Assembly: GCA_004563715.1 (NCBI GenBank)
Contig: SIRX01000176.1
Location: 1 to 39,037, forward strand
DNA length: 39,037 nt
Source of the DNA: Actinomycetota bacterium
GTDB lineage: Bacteria > Actinomycetota > Rubrobacteria > Rubrobacterales > Rubrobacteraceae
Direction: 5' to 3'
The notes beneath the pieces are model-generated. The model worked only from the letters and a program-made list of their open reading frames with translations. It did no database searches and was not told where the DNA came from. Positions 15,125 to 23,613 of this stretch are shown here, piece by piece; the first letter of the stretch is position 1; each line of letters opens with the position of its first letter. The translations under genes were made by a program, and so were the position numbers.

Positions 15125-16842
15125 TGCGCGTCAAGGCGCAGGTGGCGATGGTGATGAACCTGGACAAGTGCATCGGGTGCCACACTTGCTCGGTCACCTG
15201 CAAGAACGTCTGGACGAGCCGCGAGGGGACCGAGTACATGTGGTGGAACAACGTCGAGACCAAGCCCGGCGTCGGCTACCCCAAGATGTACGAGGACCAG
15301 GAACGCTGGAAGGGCGGCTGGCAGCTCAAGAACGGCAAGCTGGAGCTGAAGGCCGGCGGCAAGCTGCGCAAGCTCGCCAACATCTTCTTCAACCCTGACC
15401 TGCCCTCCATTGACGACTTCTACGAGCCCTGGACCTACGACTACGAGACCCTGACCAACGCCAAGCCCTCCGAGCACCAGCCGGTAGCCCAGCCGATCTC
15501 GCAGCTCTCCGGCGATCCCCTGGACTTGCAGTGGGGGCCGAACTGGGACGACGACCTGGCCGGCACCCCGGAGACCGGACACCTCGACCCGAACATCCGG
15601 GGCGAGCTGGAGGAGTCGGTCCGCTTCGAGTACGAGAAGGTCTTTATGGCCTACCTGCCGCGCATCTGCGAGCATTGCCTCAACCCCTCGTGCGTGGCCT
15701 CCTGCCCCTCGGGCGCGATGTACAAGCGCGAGGAGGACGGCATCGTCCTCGTGGACCAGGAGCAGTGCCGCGGCTGGCGCTACTGCGTCTCCGGCTGCCC
15801 GTACAAAAAGACCTACTTCAACTGGGAGACCGGCAAGGCCGAGAAGTGCACCCTCTGCTACCCGCGCATCGAGGCCGGACAACCCACCATCTGCTCCGAG
15901 ACCTGCGTGGGGCGCTTGCGTTACATTGGTTTGGTACTTTATGACGCAGACTCGGTAGAGGAAGCCGCCTCGGTGCCAGACGAGAAGGAACTGCTGGAGG
16001 CCCAGCGGCGGGTGTTCATGGACCCCAACGATCCGGAGGTGGTCGAACAGGCGCGCTTCGACGGCATCCCGGAGGACTGGATCCAGGCGGCGCAGCGGTC
16101 CCCGATCTACCCGCTGGCGATAGATTGGGGCATCGCCCTCCCGCTCCACCCGGAGTACCGGACGATGCCGATGGTCTGGTACGTGCCGCCGCTCTCGCCG
16201 GTCATGGGCTTTGTGGAGGGCGAGGGATCGGAGGCCGACCCCGACGACGTATTCCCGGCCATCGACGAGCTGCGGATACCGATCCAGTACCTCGCCAACC
16301 TCCTCTCCGCGGGCGACGAGGAGGTCGTCCGGCGGGTCCTCAAGCGCCTGGCCGCGATGCGCGGCTACATGCGGGAGAAGAACCTCTCCGGCGCGGGCGT
16401 GGAGGAGATAGCCGCCTCCGTCGGCATGGAGCCGCAGGCGATAGAGGACATGTACCGGCTGCTCGCCATCGCCAAGTACGAGGACCGCTACGTCATACCG
16501 CTCGCCCACAAGGAGCTCGCCCACGAGCTCTACGAGCAGCGCGGCTCCCAGGGCCTCGACTTCGCCGCCAGCCGCGCCCCGGCCGCCAACGGCGGCAACG
16601 CCGCCTACTCCTGCAGCCTCGACTTCGCCGGCGGCCCCGGGAGTTGCGCCTCCGGCGAGACCGGCGCTCCGGGCGGAAGCCCGCGCAACGAGGGCTTCTA
16701 CGCCATGAAGGACGAGCTGGAGAAAAAGGCCCGCGCCCTCGGCGGCAAGGTCGCGGCGCCCAACGTCCAGTTCTTCAAGAACAAACAGGACTTCGAGAGC
16801 TTCCACCTCAAGGGACGGGGGCCGCAAGGGGCGGGCGCGTGA
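15124..16842 (+). CDS. narH: Nitrate reductase beta subunit (Fe-S electron transfer)
   Basis: A 572-residue ferredoxin-like subunit that carries electrons from NarI hemes to NarG through one 3Fe-4S and three 4Fe-4S clusters. The first cysteine group is Cys16, Cys19, Cys22 and Cys26 (CIGCHTCSVTC). The others are in CEHCLNPSCVASCP, in CRGWRYCVSGCP, where Trp replaces a ligand as in the 3Fe-4S site, and in CTLCYPRIEAGQPTICSETC. The ATG overlaps the narG TAA by one base (TAATG). The C-terminal 80 residues include a longer Ala/Gly-rich insert (residues about 480-525, SRAPAANGGNAAYSC) than the short proteobacterial forms. Confidence 0.95.
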   Translation: MRVKAQVAMVMNLDKCIGCHTCSVTCKNVWTSREGTEYMWWNNVETKPGVGYPKMYEDQERWKGGWQLKNGKLELKAGGKLRKLANIFFNPDLPSIDDFYEPWTYDYETLTNAKPSEHQPVAQPISQLSGDPLDLQWGPNWDDDLAGTPETGHLDPNIRGELEESVRFEYEKVFMAYLPRICEHCLNPSCVASCPSGAMYKREEDGIVLVDQEQCRGWRYCVSGCPYKKTYFNWETGKAEKCTLCYPRIEAGQPTICSETCVGRLRYIGLVLYDADSVEEAASVPDEKELLEAQRRVFMDPNDPEVVEQARFDGIPEDWIQAAQRSPIYPLAIDWGIALPLHPEYRTMPMVWYVPPLSPVMGFVEGEGSEADPDDVFPAIDELRIPIQYLANLLSAGDEEVVRRVLKRLAAMRGYMREKNLSGAGVEEIAASVGMEPQAIEDMYRLLAIAKYEDRYVIPLAHKELAHELYEQRGSQGLDFAASRAPAANGGNAAYSCSLDFAGGPGSCASGETGAPGGSPRNEGFYAMKDELEKKARALGGKVAAPNVQFFKNKQDFESFHLKGRGPQGAGA

Positions 16843-17471
16843 TCTTCAAGCTGCTCTCGCTGCTGCTGCGCTACCCGGACGACGAGGTTCTCGAAGCCCG
16901 GAGAGAGATAGCGGAGGCCGTGCGCGAGCTACCCGAATCTCCGGCGCGGGACGCCATGATCCGGTTTCTGGACTATTGGGAGAACGAAGACCCGCACCGG
17001 CTACAGGCGACCTACGCCGAAAACTTCGACTTCAAGCGGCGCGGAAACCTCTACCTGACCTACTACCGCCACGGGGACTCGCGGGCGCGCGGCCAGTCTC
17101 TGGCGGACATGAAGGCCGCCTACGCCCGGACGGGCTACCCGCTAGACACCACCGAGCTGCCCGACTACCTGCCGCTGCTGCTGGAGTTCACCGCCGCCCG
17201 GCCGGAGGAGGGGCTCGAGATGCTCGCCGAGCACCGGGCGGCCATAGAGGTCATCCGGCGTTCCCTGTTGCACGATAAGAGCCCCTACGCGCTGCTCATC
17301 GAGGCCCTGGGCGTCTTCCTGCCGGAACTCGATGAGGCGACCGTGGCGGAGATGCAGAAGCTCATAGTCCAGGGACCGCCGGAGGAGAGCGTCGGTCTGG
17401 AGCCGTATTCGGCGGACGCGCCACCGGGCGGACGGCTAAGTAACGTCACTTTTCACGGGAGGAAACGTTGA
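16839..17471 (+). CDS. narJ: Nitrate reductase assembly chaperone
   Basis: A 210-residue NarJ/TorD-like helical chaperone that binds the NarG N-terminus and assists molybdenum cofactor insertion before membrane attachment. The family features are the N-terminal LLSLLLRYPDDEV, the central TYAENFDFKRRGNLYLTYYRHGDSR that marks NarJ, and the LPDYLPLLLEF helix. The GTG start overlaps the narH stop by four bases (GTGA). An in-frame extension to 16125 is only an open reading frame inside narH. Confidence 0.9.
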   Translation: MIFKLLSLLLRYPDDEVLEARREIAEAVRELPESPARDAMIRFLDYWENEDPHRLQATYAENFDFKRRGNLYLTYYRHGDSRARGQSLADMKAAYARTGYPLDTTELPDYLPLLLEFTAARPEEGLEMLAEHRAAIEVIRRSLLHDKSPYALLIEALGVFLPELDEATVAEMQKLIVQGPPEESVGLEPYSADAPPGGRLSNVTFHGRKR

Positions 17472-18244
17472 ACCTCTGGCACCAGTTCTTATGGGTCATA
17501 TTCCCCTACCTCGCCTTGGTGACGTTCGTGCTGGGGCACATCTACCGCTACGCCTACGACCAGTTCGGCTGGACGGCGGGGTCCAGCCAGCTAATGGAGC
17601 GCCGCCTCCTCATGTGGGGCGTGCTGCTCTTCCACTGGGGCATACTCTTCGTCTTCATCGGGCACGTGATGGGGCTGCTGGTACCCATTGAGGTCTACCG
17701 GGCGATGGGGGTCTCGGATCACTCCTACCACCTGCTCGCGCTGTGGGCCGGCACGTTGTTCGGCGTGATCGCGCTGGCCGGCATCCTGTTGCTGAACATC
17801 CGCCGCTGGTTTATCTCCCGCATCCGGACCAACACGGACACGATGCGGTTCCTGACCGACGGGCTGCTGCTGGTGGTCATCTTCTCGGGCTTGGCGGCCA
17901 CCGTCGGCTACCGCATCTACGCCGCCCAGTACGACCTGCCGGCGGAGTTCGAGTACCGGGAGAACATCGCGCCCTGGTTCCGGAGCCTCTTCTACTTCGC
18001 CCCGCAAATAGAGTTGATGCTGGAGGTGCCTCTGATGTTCCAGCTGCACGTGCTCCTGGCCTTCCTGCTCTTCGCACTGTGGCCTTTCAGCAGCCTGGTA
18101 CACGTCTTCAGCGTCCCGCTCGGCTACCTGCGCCGCAGCTACATCCAGTACCGCAGTTCGAACCCCAAGGCGGCGATAAGCCGGGAAAAGGACCGGAGGA
18201 AGAGCAGAAAACCCGTCGGCGTAGATCAGGGTCGCAAAGAGTGA
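17468..18244 (+). CDS. narI: Nitrate reductase gamma subunit (cytochrome b)
   Basis: A 258-residue membrane subunit with five predicted helices that oxidises quinol and passes electrons to NarH through two b hemes. The four heme-ligand histidines are at the expected places: His56 and His66 (LFHWGILFVFIGHV) and His194 and His212 (QLHVLLAF, LVHVFSVP), with the 10- and 18-residue spacings of the family. The TTG start overlaps the narJ stop (TTGA). The C-terminus is basic and cytoplasmic. It completes the narKGHJI operon. Confidence 0.94.
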   Translation: MNLWHQFLWVIFPYLALVTFVLGHIYRYAYDQFGWTAGSSQLMERRLLMWGVLLFHWGILFVFIGHVMGLLVPIEVYRAMGVSDHSYHLLALWAGTLFGVIALAGILLLNIRRWFISRIRTNTDTMRFLTDGLLLVVIFSGLAATVGYRIYAAQYDLPAEFEYRENIAPWFRSLFYFAPQIELMLEVPLMFQLHVLLAFLLFALWPFSSLVHVFSVPLGYLRRSYIQYRSSNPKAAISREKDRRKSRKPVGVDQGRKE

Positions 18245-18257
18245 GGAGGTAGTACTC

Positions 18258-18779
18258 GTGTTTCGCACGATCCAGGAGAGGATCCATTGGAGGGCGGTGA
18301 TCTGGGGCTGGGCCGTCGCGATCGTGACCGGCATCCTGCTCAACGTCCTTTTCGAGGCGGCTCACATCATCTTGTTTAGCGGGGAAGCGCTGGACGCTGC
18401 CAACCTCACCGCCGCCGTTATAACGATCTCCCTGATCTCCGGCTTTCTGGCCCACTTCGCGGGCGGTTACATGGCCGGCCGGCGGGCGCGCGCCTACGGG
18501 GGTTTGCAAGGGGCCATGGTGGCGATACTCGGCTTTCTCTTCGTGGTCGCCGCCGTGGTTATAGTTTCGGCTATCCTGGTAGCCACCGCCGGCATCTTCC
18601 TGATAGAAGGGCAGTTGCCGCTCCCCGCCCTGACGTTCGGGTTTGCCGGCGGAGCCCTGCTCGTGAGCCTGGCGCTCCTCGGCCTCAACCTCATCGGAGG
18701 ATACTCCGGCGGGAAGCTGGGCGAGTGGGAGGTCGGGCCGGTGAGCACCTCCGGCGGGGCGAGCAAGACCCCCAGGTAG
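18258..18779 (+). CDS. Small four-helix membrane protein, unknown function
   Basis: A 173-residue membrane protein with about four helices (residues 11-31, 47-67, 78-105 and 115-140) and small-residue motifs such as AGGYMAGRRARAYGG between helices 2 and 3. It resembles the TIGR04086/YrzE-like style of small membrane proteins, but I cannot name a family with confidence. The GTG start has GAGGAGGT nine bases upstream and lies 13 bases after narI, so it is probably the last gene of the nar transcript. The motif of repeated glycines in helix interfaces suggests oligomer formation. Confidence 0.6.
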   Translation: MFRTIQERIHWRAVIWGWAVAIVTGILLNVLFEAAHIILFSGEALDAANLTAAVITISLISGFLAHFAGGYMAGRRARAYGGLQGAMVAILGFLFVVAAVVIVSAILVATAGIFLIEGQLPLPALTFGFAGGALLVSLALLGLNLIGGYSGGKLGEWEVGPVSTSGGASKTPR

Positions 18780-18824
18780 GACCGGGCAAAGCGTTTTGCG
18801 CTGCGAGTAGAAGGAGGTCTGCGG

Positions 18825-19433
18825 GTGGGCGAACTCAGCCTCGGTGGGAAAACAGCCGTCGTGCTCGGGGCCTCCAACCTCCACGGAACCGCGACCGTCC
18901 GGCTGCTGGCGGGCGAAGGCGTCAACCTGGCCCTGGGAGGCCGCAACCGGGAGCGGTTGGAGGCGCTTCAGGCGGAGGTCGAGGCTGCGGGCGGCAAAGC
19001 GCTCGTAGTGGGCACGCACCTGGCCAAGCGCCACCACCCGGCGCATCTGGTGGAGGCCGCGGTGGAGCAGTTCGGTGGCCTGGACTACCTCCTGTTCATG
19101 GCCTACAGCGGCGCCCCGCCGTTGACGAGCCAGGAGGTCGGGGAGTGGGAACGCTCCGTCGACGTGAACATCAAAGGCTTTCTCTACTGCCTGGCTGCGG
19201 CGCTGCCGGCCCTGCGCAGCGGAGGCGGCGGGCACGTGGTGGCGCTCGGAGCGGAGGAGCCGGGGCTCCCGGACCCGTTGCATCGCGCCGCCCGGGCTGC
19301 GGTGTCCGTGCTCGTCGAAGAGTTGAACGCCGGGCTCTCGGACGAAGGCATTTCGGCGAGCATCGTGTCGGAGCAAGACCCCGGCCAATGCGCAGAGGCC
19401 GTGCGGCAAGCACTGTTGCACCACCAGAGATAA
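18825..19433 (+). CDS. Short-chain dehydrogenase-like protein lacking the catalytic residues
   Basis: A 202-residue Rossmann-fold protein of the SDR superfamily. The cofactor loop is altered to GASNLHG, and the NNAG motif reads FMAYSGAP. Where Ser...Tyr-x3-Lys should stand, the sequence is VVALGAEEPGLPDPLHRAARAAV, so Tyr is replaced by His and Lys by Arg, with no candidate Ser. Normal SDRs are about 250 residues, so the C-terminal substrate loop is also shortened. It is probably non-catalytic, perhaps a binding protein, or has lost function. The GTG start has GAAGGAGG upstream. It stands between the nar-linked membrane gene and the acyl-CoA dehydrogenase on the same strand. Confidence 0.7.
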   Translation: MGELSLGGKTAVVLGASNLHGTATVRLLAGEGVNLALGGRNRERLEALQAEVEAAGGKALVVGTHLAKRHHPAHLVEAAVEQFGGLDYLLFMAYSGAPPLTSQEVGEWERSVDVNIKGFLYCLAAALPALRSGGGGHVVALGAEEPGLPDPLHRAARAAVSVLVEELNAGLSDEGISASIVSEQDPGQCAEAVRQALLHHQR

Positions 19434-19508
19434 GCGTGCCGGGACACCGGCCGGAGAAAGGCCGCCCGGACTACATAGCAGAGGTTCGGCGGAGCCCATC
19501 AGCACGCT

Positions 19509-19519
19509 GTCTGACAGAC
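19509..19519. promoter_or_regulatory. Short palindrome GTCTGACAGAC, possible operator
   Basis: An 11-base dyad (GTCTG-A-CAGAC) in the 105-base gap, 19 bases before the acyl-CoA dehydrogenase start and just ahead of its ribosome site. Fatty-acid degradation genes are often controlled by TetR-type repressors with short palindromic sites, but no such regulator is adjacent. Confidence 0.3.
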
Positions 19520-19538
19520 CAGTCGAGGAGGCGAGACG

Positions 19539-21438
19539 ATGGTTGAGAACAACGGCTGCCAGGTAAGCGAGCGTGAATCTCGGGAGGTCGCCGAAGCCGC
19601 GCGGCAGCAGGAGTGGGAACGCCCGAGCTTCGGCAAGGAGCTGTTCTCCGGACGCCTGAGGGTAGCCCTCATCCACCCCCCAACCCGAGCCGGACCCCGC
19701 CGAGCAGGAGCGGGCCTCGGAGTTCATGAAAAGGCTCGAAGCTTTCCTCCGCGAGAGCGTAGACGCCGAGGAGATCGAGCGCGAAGGCAAAGTTCCTGAA
19801 GGCGTCATCCAGGGCCTCGCCGATCTGGGAGCGTTCGGGATCAAGATCCCCGAAGAGTACGGGGGGCTGGGGCTCTCTCAGCTCAGCTATAACCGGGCGA
19901 TGGGCCTCGTGGCCACGGCGTCCACGGCCCTCGTGACGCTGCTCTCGGCACACCAATCTATCGGGGTACCCCAACCTCTCAAGCTCTTCGGCTCCGAGGA
20001 GCAGAAGCAGAAGTGGTTGCCGCGCGTCGCCCGGGGGGCTGTGAGCGCCTTCGCCCTCACCGAGCCCGAGGTGGGCTCAGACCCCGCCCGCATGAAGACC
20101 TCCGCCAACCCCACGGAGGACGGCGCGGCGTACCTCATAAACGGCGAGAAGCTCTGGTGCACCAACGGGCCTATAGCCGAGCTGCTGGTCGTCATGGCCC
20201 ACACGCCGGGCCGGGAGAGCGGACGGCCCGGCATTACGGCGTTTGTGGTAGAGGCGGACACGCCCGGCGTCGAGGTCGTCCACCGCTCGGAGTTCATGGG
20301 CCTGCGCGGCATCGAGAACGGGGTCATCCGCTTTGCCGACGTGCGGGTCCCGAAAGAGAACGTCATCTGGGGCGAGGGGCTGGGCCTGAAGCTGGCGCTC
20401 ACGACGCTGAATACGGGTCGCCTGACCATCCCGGCGGCGGTTACCGCCAGCGGGAAATGGTGCCTGGAGGTGGCGCGCCGGTGGGCCAACGAGCGGCACC
20501 AGTGGGGACAACCTATCGGCAAGCACGAAGCCGTCGCCCGGATGCTCGCCGACATAGCCGCGACGACCTTCACGATGGAGGCCATAACCGAACTCACCTC
20601 CCTCATGGCCGACGCGGAGGAGGTAGACTACAGGATCGAGGCCGCCCTGGCGAAGCTCTGGAACACCGAGGCGGCCTGGCGGGTGGCCAACGAGACCATG
20701 CAGATCCGGGGCGGCCGGGGCTACGAGACCGCCGCCTCCCTGGAGAACCGCGGCGAGTTACCGGTACCCGTAGAGCGGGTGGTCCGGGACCTGCGCATCA
20801 ACACCATCTTCGAGGGGTCCAGCGAAATCATGCGCCTCCTCATCGCCCGCGAGGCGGTGGACGAGCACCTGCAGGTGGCCGGGCCCCTGATCTCGCCAGA
20901 CCTCTCCACCAAAGACAAGCTCTCGGCCTTCCCCGACATAGCCTGGCACTACGCTGCTTGGTACCCGCGGCAGTGGAAGGGCTTCGGGAGGCCCCGGTAC
21001 GAGGAGTTCGGCGAGCTCTCGCGGCACCTGCGCTTTGTGGAGCGCGGCTCGCGCAAGCTCGCCCGCTCCACGTTCCATGCTATGGCTCTTTTCGGGCCGA
21101 AGCTGGAGAAGAAACAGATGGTCCTCTTCCGCATCGTGGACATCGGGGCCGAGCTCTTCGCCATGTCCGCCGCCTGCGTCCGGGCCCGGCGGTTGCTGCA
21201 ACAGGCCCCGGAGGACAAAGGCCCCGTCAAGCTGGCCGACCTCTTCTGCCGGCTGGCCCGCCACCGGGTGAACAACCTCTTCTCCGAGCTGTTCCGCAAC
21301 GACGACGCCTACACCTACAAAGTCTCGCGCGAGGTCCTCGACGGAGAGCACGCCTGGCTGGAACAGGGGATTATCGGGGCTCCCGAAGGCTCCATGTTCC
21401 CCGCAACCCAGGCCGGGTTCGAGCGCGCGGGCGCCTGA
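19539..21438 (+). CDS. FadE-like acyl-CoA dehydrogenase with an apparent frameshift
   Basis: A large (about 632-residue when restored) acyl-CoA dehydrogenase that introduces the alpha-beta double bond into acyl-CoA and passes electrons to ETF. The ATG at 19539 has GAGGAGG just upstream. The first 46 or so codons (ending LRVALIHP) belong to one frame, and the rest (from PEPDPAEQERASEFMKRLEAF onward) to the next. Dropping one C from the six-C run at 19676-19681 joins them. The N-terminal helical domain, the FAD-binding ALTEPEVGSDP-like strand and the C-terminal FEGSSEIMR with the expected catalytic Glu are intact. An internal ATG at 19726 could give a protein lacking the first 62 residues. A sequencing error is the simplest explanation. 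Confidence 0.8.
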
Positions 21439-21456
21439 TCGGCGGTCGCTTCCGCG

Positions 21457-22299
21457 TTACTCTACCCCGGTCTTCCTGGTCCTCTGGGAACGACGCCGTA
21501 GCAGCGCGAAGGCCAAGACGGCGAGAAGGACGGCGAACAGTAGCGCACCGGGGACGTTCTCCGCCAGGCTGCCGGCCCACCGGTCGGCGGCGAAGGCCAG
21601 ATCCGTGGCGCCGGCGGCGGCGTATACACCCTCCAGCGCGGAGGTGCCTTCGTAGAAGATAAAGAGAACCCCGATGATTATGAACATCAGGCCGGAGACG
21701 AGGTTGGTGGTGTGGACGCGCAGGGGACCCAGCAAGACCTCCCGGCCCCGCAACCAGCGCCGGCTGCCGAGGTCGAAGCGGTCCCACACAAGGGCCAGAA
21801 AGAAGAGCGGGGCCGCCATCCCGGCGGCGTAGGTGGCGAGCAGCCCCGCCCCCTGGAGGACCTGGCCGGAAGCCGCCGCCACAGTGAGCACCGCGCCCAG
21901 GATCGGTCCGGAGCAGAACCCGGCGAAGCCGTAGACCGCGCCGAGGGCGTAGGCAGCACCCACGCCCCGTCCTCGGATACCGTTCTGCAACCGAGACAGA
22001 GGCCCGAGGTAGAAGCCGCCGCCGATGATCTGCAAGACGCCCAGCACGATTATGAAGGCACCAGCCACCAGGATGAGGGTTGCCCGCTGGCCGTACACGA
22101 GCGCGCTGACGGCCGAGATCCCCATCCCCAGGGGCACGAGCGTCGTCGCCAAACCCAGGTAGAATACCCCGGTCTTTCGGACGAGCTCTCCGCCCTGAAA
22201 GGCGTAGGCGAAGAACGCCGGCAGGAGCAACGCGCTACACGGGCTGAGCAACGAAAGCACCCCGCCGAAGAACGCCGTGAGGAAAGAGACTTCGAGCAC
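21457..22299 (-). CDS. ccdA: CcdA-type cytochrome c biogenesis/thiol-disulfide membrane protein
   Basis: A 280-residue membrane protein of the CcdA/DsbD-core family, which carries reducing electrons across the membrane through a pair of cysteines. The two conserved cysteines are in LSLLSPCSALLLPAF (first helix) and YGFAGFCSGPILGAVL (fourth helix), each next to prolines or glycines as in the family. Six core helices plus one or two extra at the C-terminus are predicted. The GTG at 22299 is chosen because it is five bases after the DsbA-like stop, whose end supplies GGAGG; the frame is open further upstream but only as antisense of the neighbour. The adjacent thioredoxin-fold protein is the likely partner. 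Confidence 0.85.
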   Translation of the reverse strand: MLEVSFLTAFFGGVLSLLSPCSALLLPAFFAYAFQGGELVRKTGVFYLGLATTLVPLGMGISAVSALVYGQRATLILVAGAFIIVLGVLQIIGGGFYLGPLSRLQNGIRGRGVGAAYALGAVYGFAGFCSGPILGAVLTVAAASGQVLQGAGLLATYAAGMAAPLFFLALVWDRFDLGSRRWLRGREVLLGPLRVHTTNLVSGLMFIIIGVLFIFYEGTSALEGVYAAAGATDLAFAADRWAGSLAENVPGALLFAVLLAVLAFALLRRRSQRTRKTGVE

Positions 22300-22304
22300 C
22301 CCGG

Positions 22305-23126
22305 CTAGCCGGCCTCCGCCTGCCGCCGGGCTTCCTTGATGACCTCCTCGAAGGTCTCCAGGGGTTGAAGGCCCACGAGCACCTGCCCGTTCACGACGAA
22401 CGTCGGCGTGCCGCTGACACCCCGTTCCTGACCTTCCTGGAAGTCCCGGCCCACGGCCTCCGCGTACCGGCCGCCCTGGAGGTCGTCCTCGAAACGTTCC
22501 ACGTCGAGCCCGGTCTCCCGGGCCAGGGCCACGAGGGCCTCGTCGCTGAAGACCCCGGACTGGCTCCTGAAGAGCAGCTCGTGGTACTCCCAGAACTTGC
22601 CCTGGGCCTGGGCCGCCCGCGCCGCCAGCGCCGCGTTGACCGACTCCTGCCCCTGGTAGGGGAAGTCCCGCCACTCCATCCTGAGCGTGCCGTCTTCGAC
22701 GTACTTCTCTACAAGCTCCGGTTTCACCTCACGGGTGAACCTGCCGCAGAACGGGCACTGGTAGTCGGAGTACTCGACCATGACCACCGGCGCCCCAGCC
22801 TCCCCGAGCGCGGGATGGTCCAGCATCTCTCCTTCGTCGACAGGCTCTCCGCTAGCGGCCTGCGACGGTTGCCCCTCTTCGGTACCGGGTGTTGGAGAAC
22901 CTTCCTCCGCCTGGTTCTGGGAAGCCCGGTCTCCTTCCGGCGCGCTTCCCCCGCTACCCAGCAAGAACACAGCCAGCACGGCGACCGCCGCCACCAGCGC
23001 CAGGCTCAGCATCAAGGGCCACAAACGCCTCCGGCCCGTAGAACCCTCCCTGTTCTCAGACAGTGGAATACCCCCTTTACACAAGGACAGGATATTGCAT
23101 AACCGTGCGGGTAGTAACCTTAACAT
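22305..23126 (-). CDS. DsbA-like thioredoxin-fold protein, membrane anchored
   Basis: Up to 273 residues. A basic stretch and one hydrophobic segment (LMLSLALVAAVAVLAVFLL) anchor it, followed by a low-complexity linker and a DsbA/thioredoxin-4 domain. The active site is CPFC in YSDYQCPFCGRF, and the cis-Pro loop is GVSGTPTFVV. It would oxidise, isomerise or reduce disulfides outside the membrane, probably with CcdA encoded five bases downstream. The start is uncertain. The ATG at 23126 has no clear ribosome site, while AAGGGGG stands seven bases before an in-frame CTG at 23063 that would give a more usual short N-terminus. Confidence 0.82.
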   Translation of the reverse strand: MLRLLPARLCNILSLCKGGIPLSENREGSTGRRRLWPLMLSLALVAAVAVLAVFLLGSGGSAPEGDRASQNQAEEGSPTPGTEEGQPSQAASGEPVDEGEMLDHPALGEAGAPVVMVEYSDYQCPFCGRFTREVKPELVEKYVEDGTLRMEWRDFPYQGQESVNAALAARAAQAQGKFWEYHELLFRSQSGVFSDEALVALARETGLDVERFEDDLQGGRYAEAVGRDFQEGQERGVSGTPTFVVNGQVLVGLQPLETFEEVIKEARRQAEAG

Positions 23127-23191
23127 CGTCTGAGCCGTTGTTTAAGTTCGTCCCACATGGGAACGTAGCCGCGGGCCGGATAAAGTTGATA

Positions 23192-23211
23192 TACTATTAC
23201 TCTATAGTAAT
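23192..23211. promoter_or_regulatory. Palindromic operator ahead of the ArsR gene
   Basis: TACTAT-N6-ATAGTA (23192-23209) overlaps a second dyad ATTACT-N4-AGTAAT (23196-23211). It is 27 bases before the ArsR start and surrounds the likely promoter, in a short AT-rich patch of otherwise GC-rich DNA. ArsR-family repressors usually bind such sites in their own promoters. Its first eight bases after TA also match motif C site 4 (ACTATTAC), so some relation cannot be excluded. Confidence 0.55.
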
Positions 23212-23238
23212 GTGCTTGTAATGAGCAGGAGGGCTGCG

Positions 23239-23598
23239 ATGCCGAAGTATACTAAGAAAAACCTCAGCGACGAGGCGTTCGAGAGGCTCGGGGAGCAGTT
23301 CAAAGCCTTCTCCGAGCCAATGCGGCTGCGCTTGATCTACGCTCTGATGGACGGGGAGAAGACCGTCTCGGAGCTGGTAAAGGAGACCGGCGGGTTGCAG
23401 GCGAACGTCTCCAAGCACCTGCGCATGCTCCTGGAGGCAGGGATCGTCGAGCGGCGCAAGCAGGGTCTCAATTCCTATTACAGTATCGCGGACCCTTCGA
23501 TCTTCGAGCTGTGCGACCTGATGTGCAACTCTATCCGGGGCCGCCTGACCGCCGAGCTGGATAGCTTCTCCGCCGCCCGGTCCTCGGCGACGGCCTAG
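23239..23598 (+). CDS. ArsR-family transcriptional regulator
   Basis: A 119-residue winged-helix protein. The core is FKAFSEPMRLRLIYALMDGEKTVSELVKET, followed by a recognition helix in GLQANVSKHLRMLLEAGIVERRKQG and a wing with SYYSIADPSI. Two cysteines, Cys92 and Cys96 (FELCDLMC), lie in the last helix. A paired Cys there could bind a metal or act as a thiol switch, but the classic ELCVCD metal site is absent from the recognition helix. The ATG at 23239 has AGGAGGG six bases upstream; an earlier in-frame GTG lies in the operator and is unlikely. The thiol-redox genes on the minus strand (DsbA-like, ccdA) are divergent from it and are plausible targets. Confidence 0.85.
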   Translation: MPKYTKKNLSDEAFERLGEQFKAFSEPMRLRLIYALMDGEKTVSELVKETGGLQANVSKHLRMLLEAGIVERRKQGLNSYYSIADPSIFELCDLMCNSIRGRLTAELDSFSAARSSATA

Positions 23599-23613
23599 GG
23601 TTCTAGGTTTTTT
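23594..23613. terminator. Terminator hairpin formed from two facing stop codons
   Basis: CCTAG (23594-23598) and CTAGG (23603-23607) form a 5-bp stem with a GGTT loop, followed by six T on the plus strand. The first arm contains the ArsR TAG stop, and the second contains the complement of the DoxX stop. The stem is short, so efficiency is uncertain. Confidence 0.5.

Noticed and set aside
18108-19844. 578-codon minus-strand frame opposite narI, SDR and acyl-CoA dehydrogenase
   Set aside because: It spans three plus-strand genes with clear family motifs; its own peptide has no domain.
21457-22674. Upstream extension of the CcdA frame by 125 codons
   Set aside because: The extension overlaps the DsbA-like gene on the same strand and is Gly/Arg/Pro-rich; the GTG at 22299 fits the operon layout.
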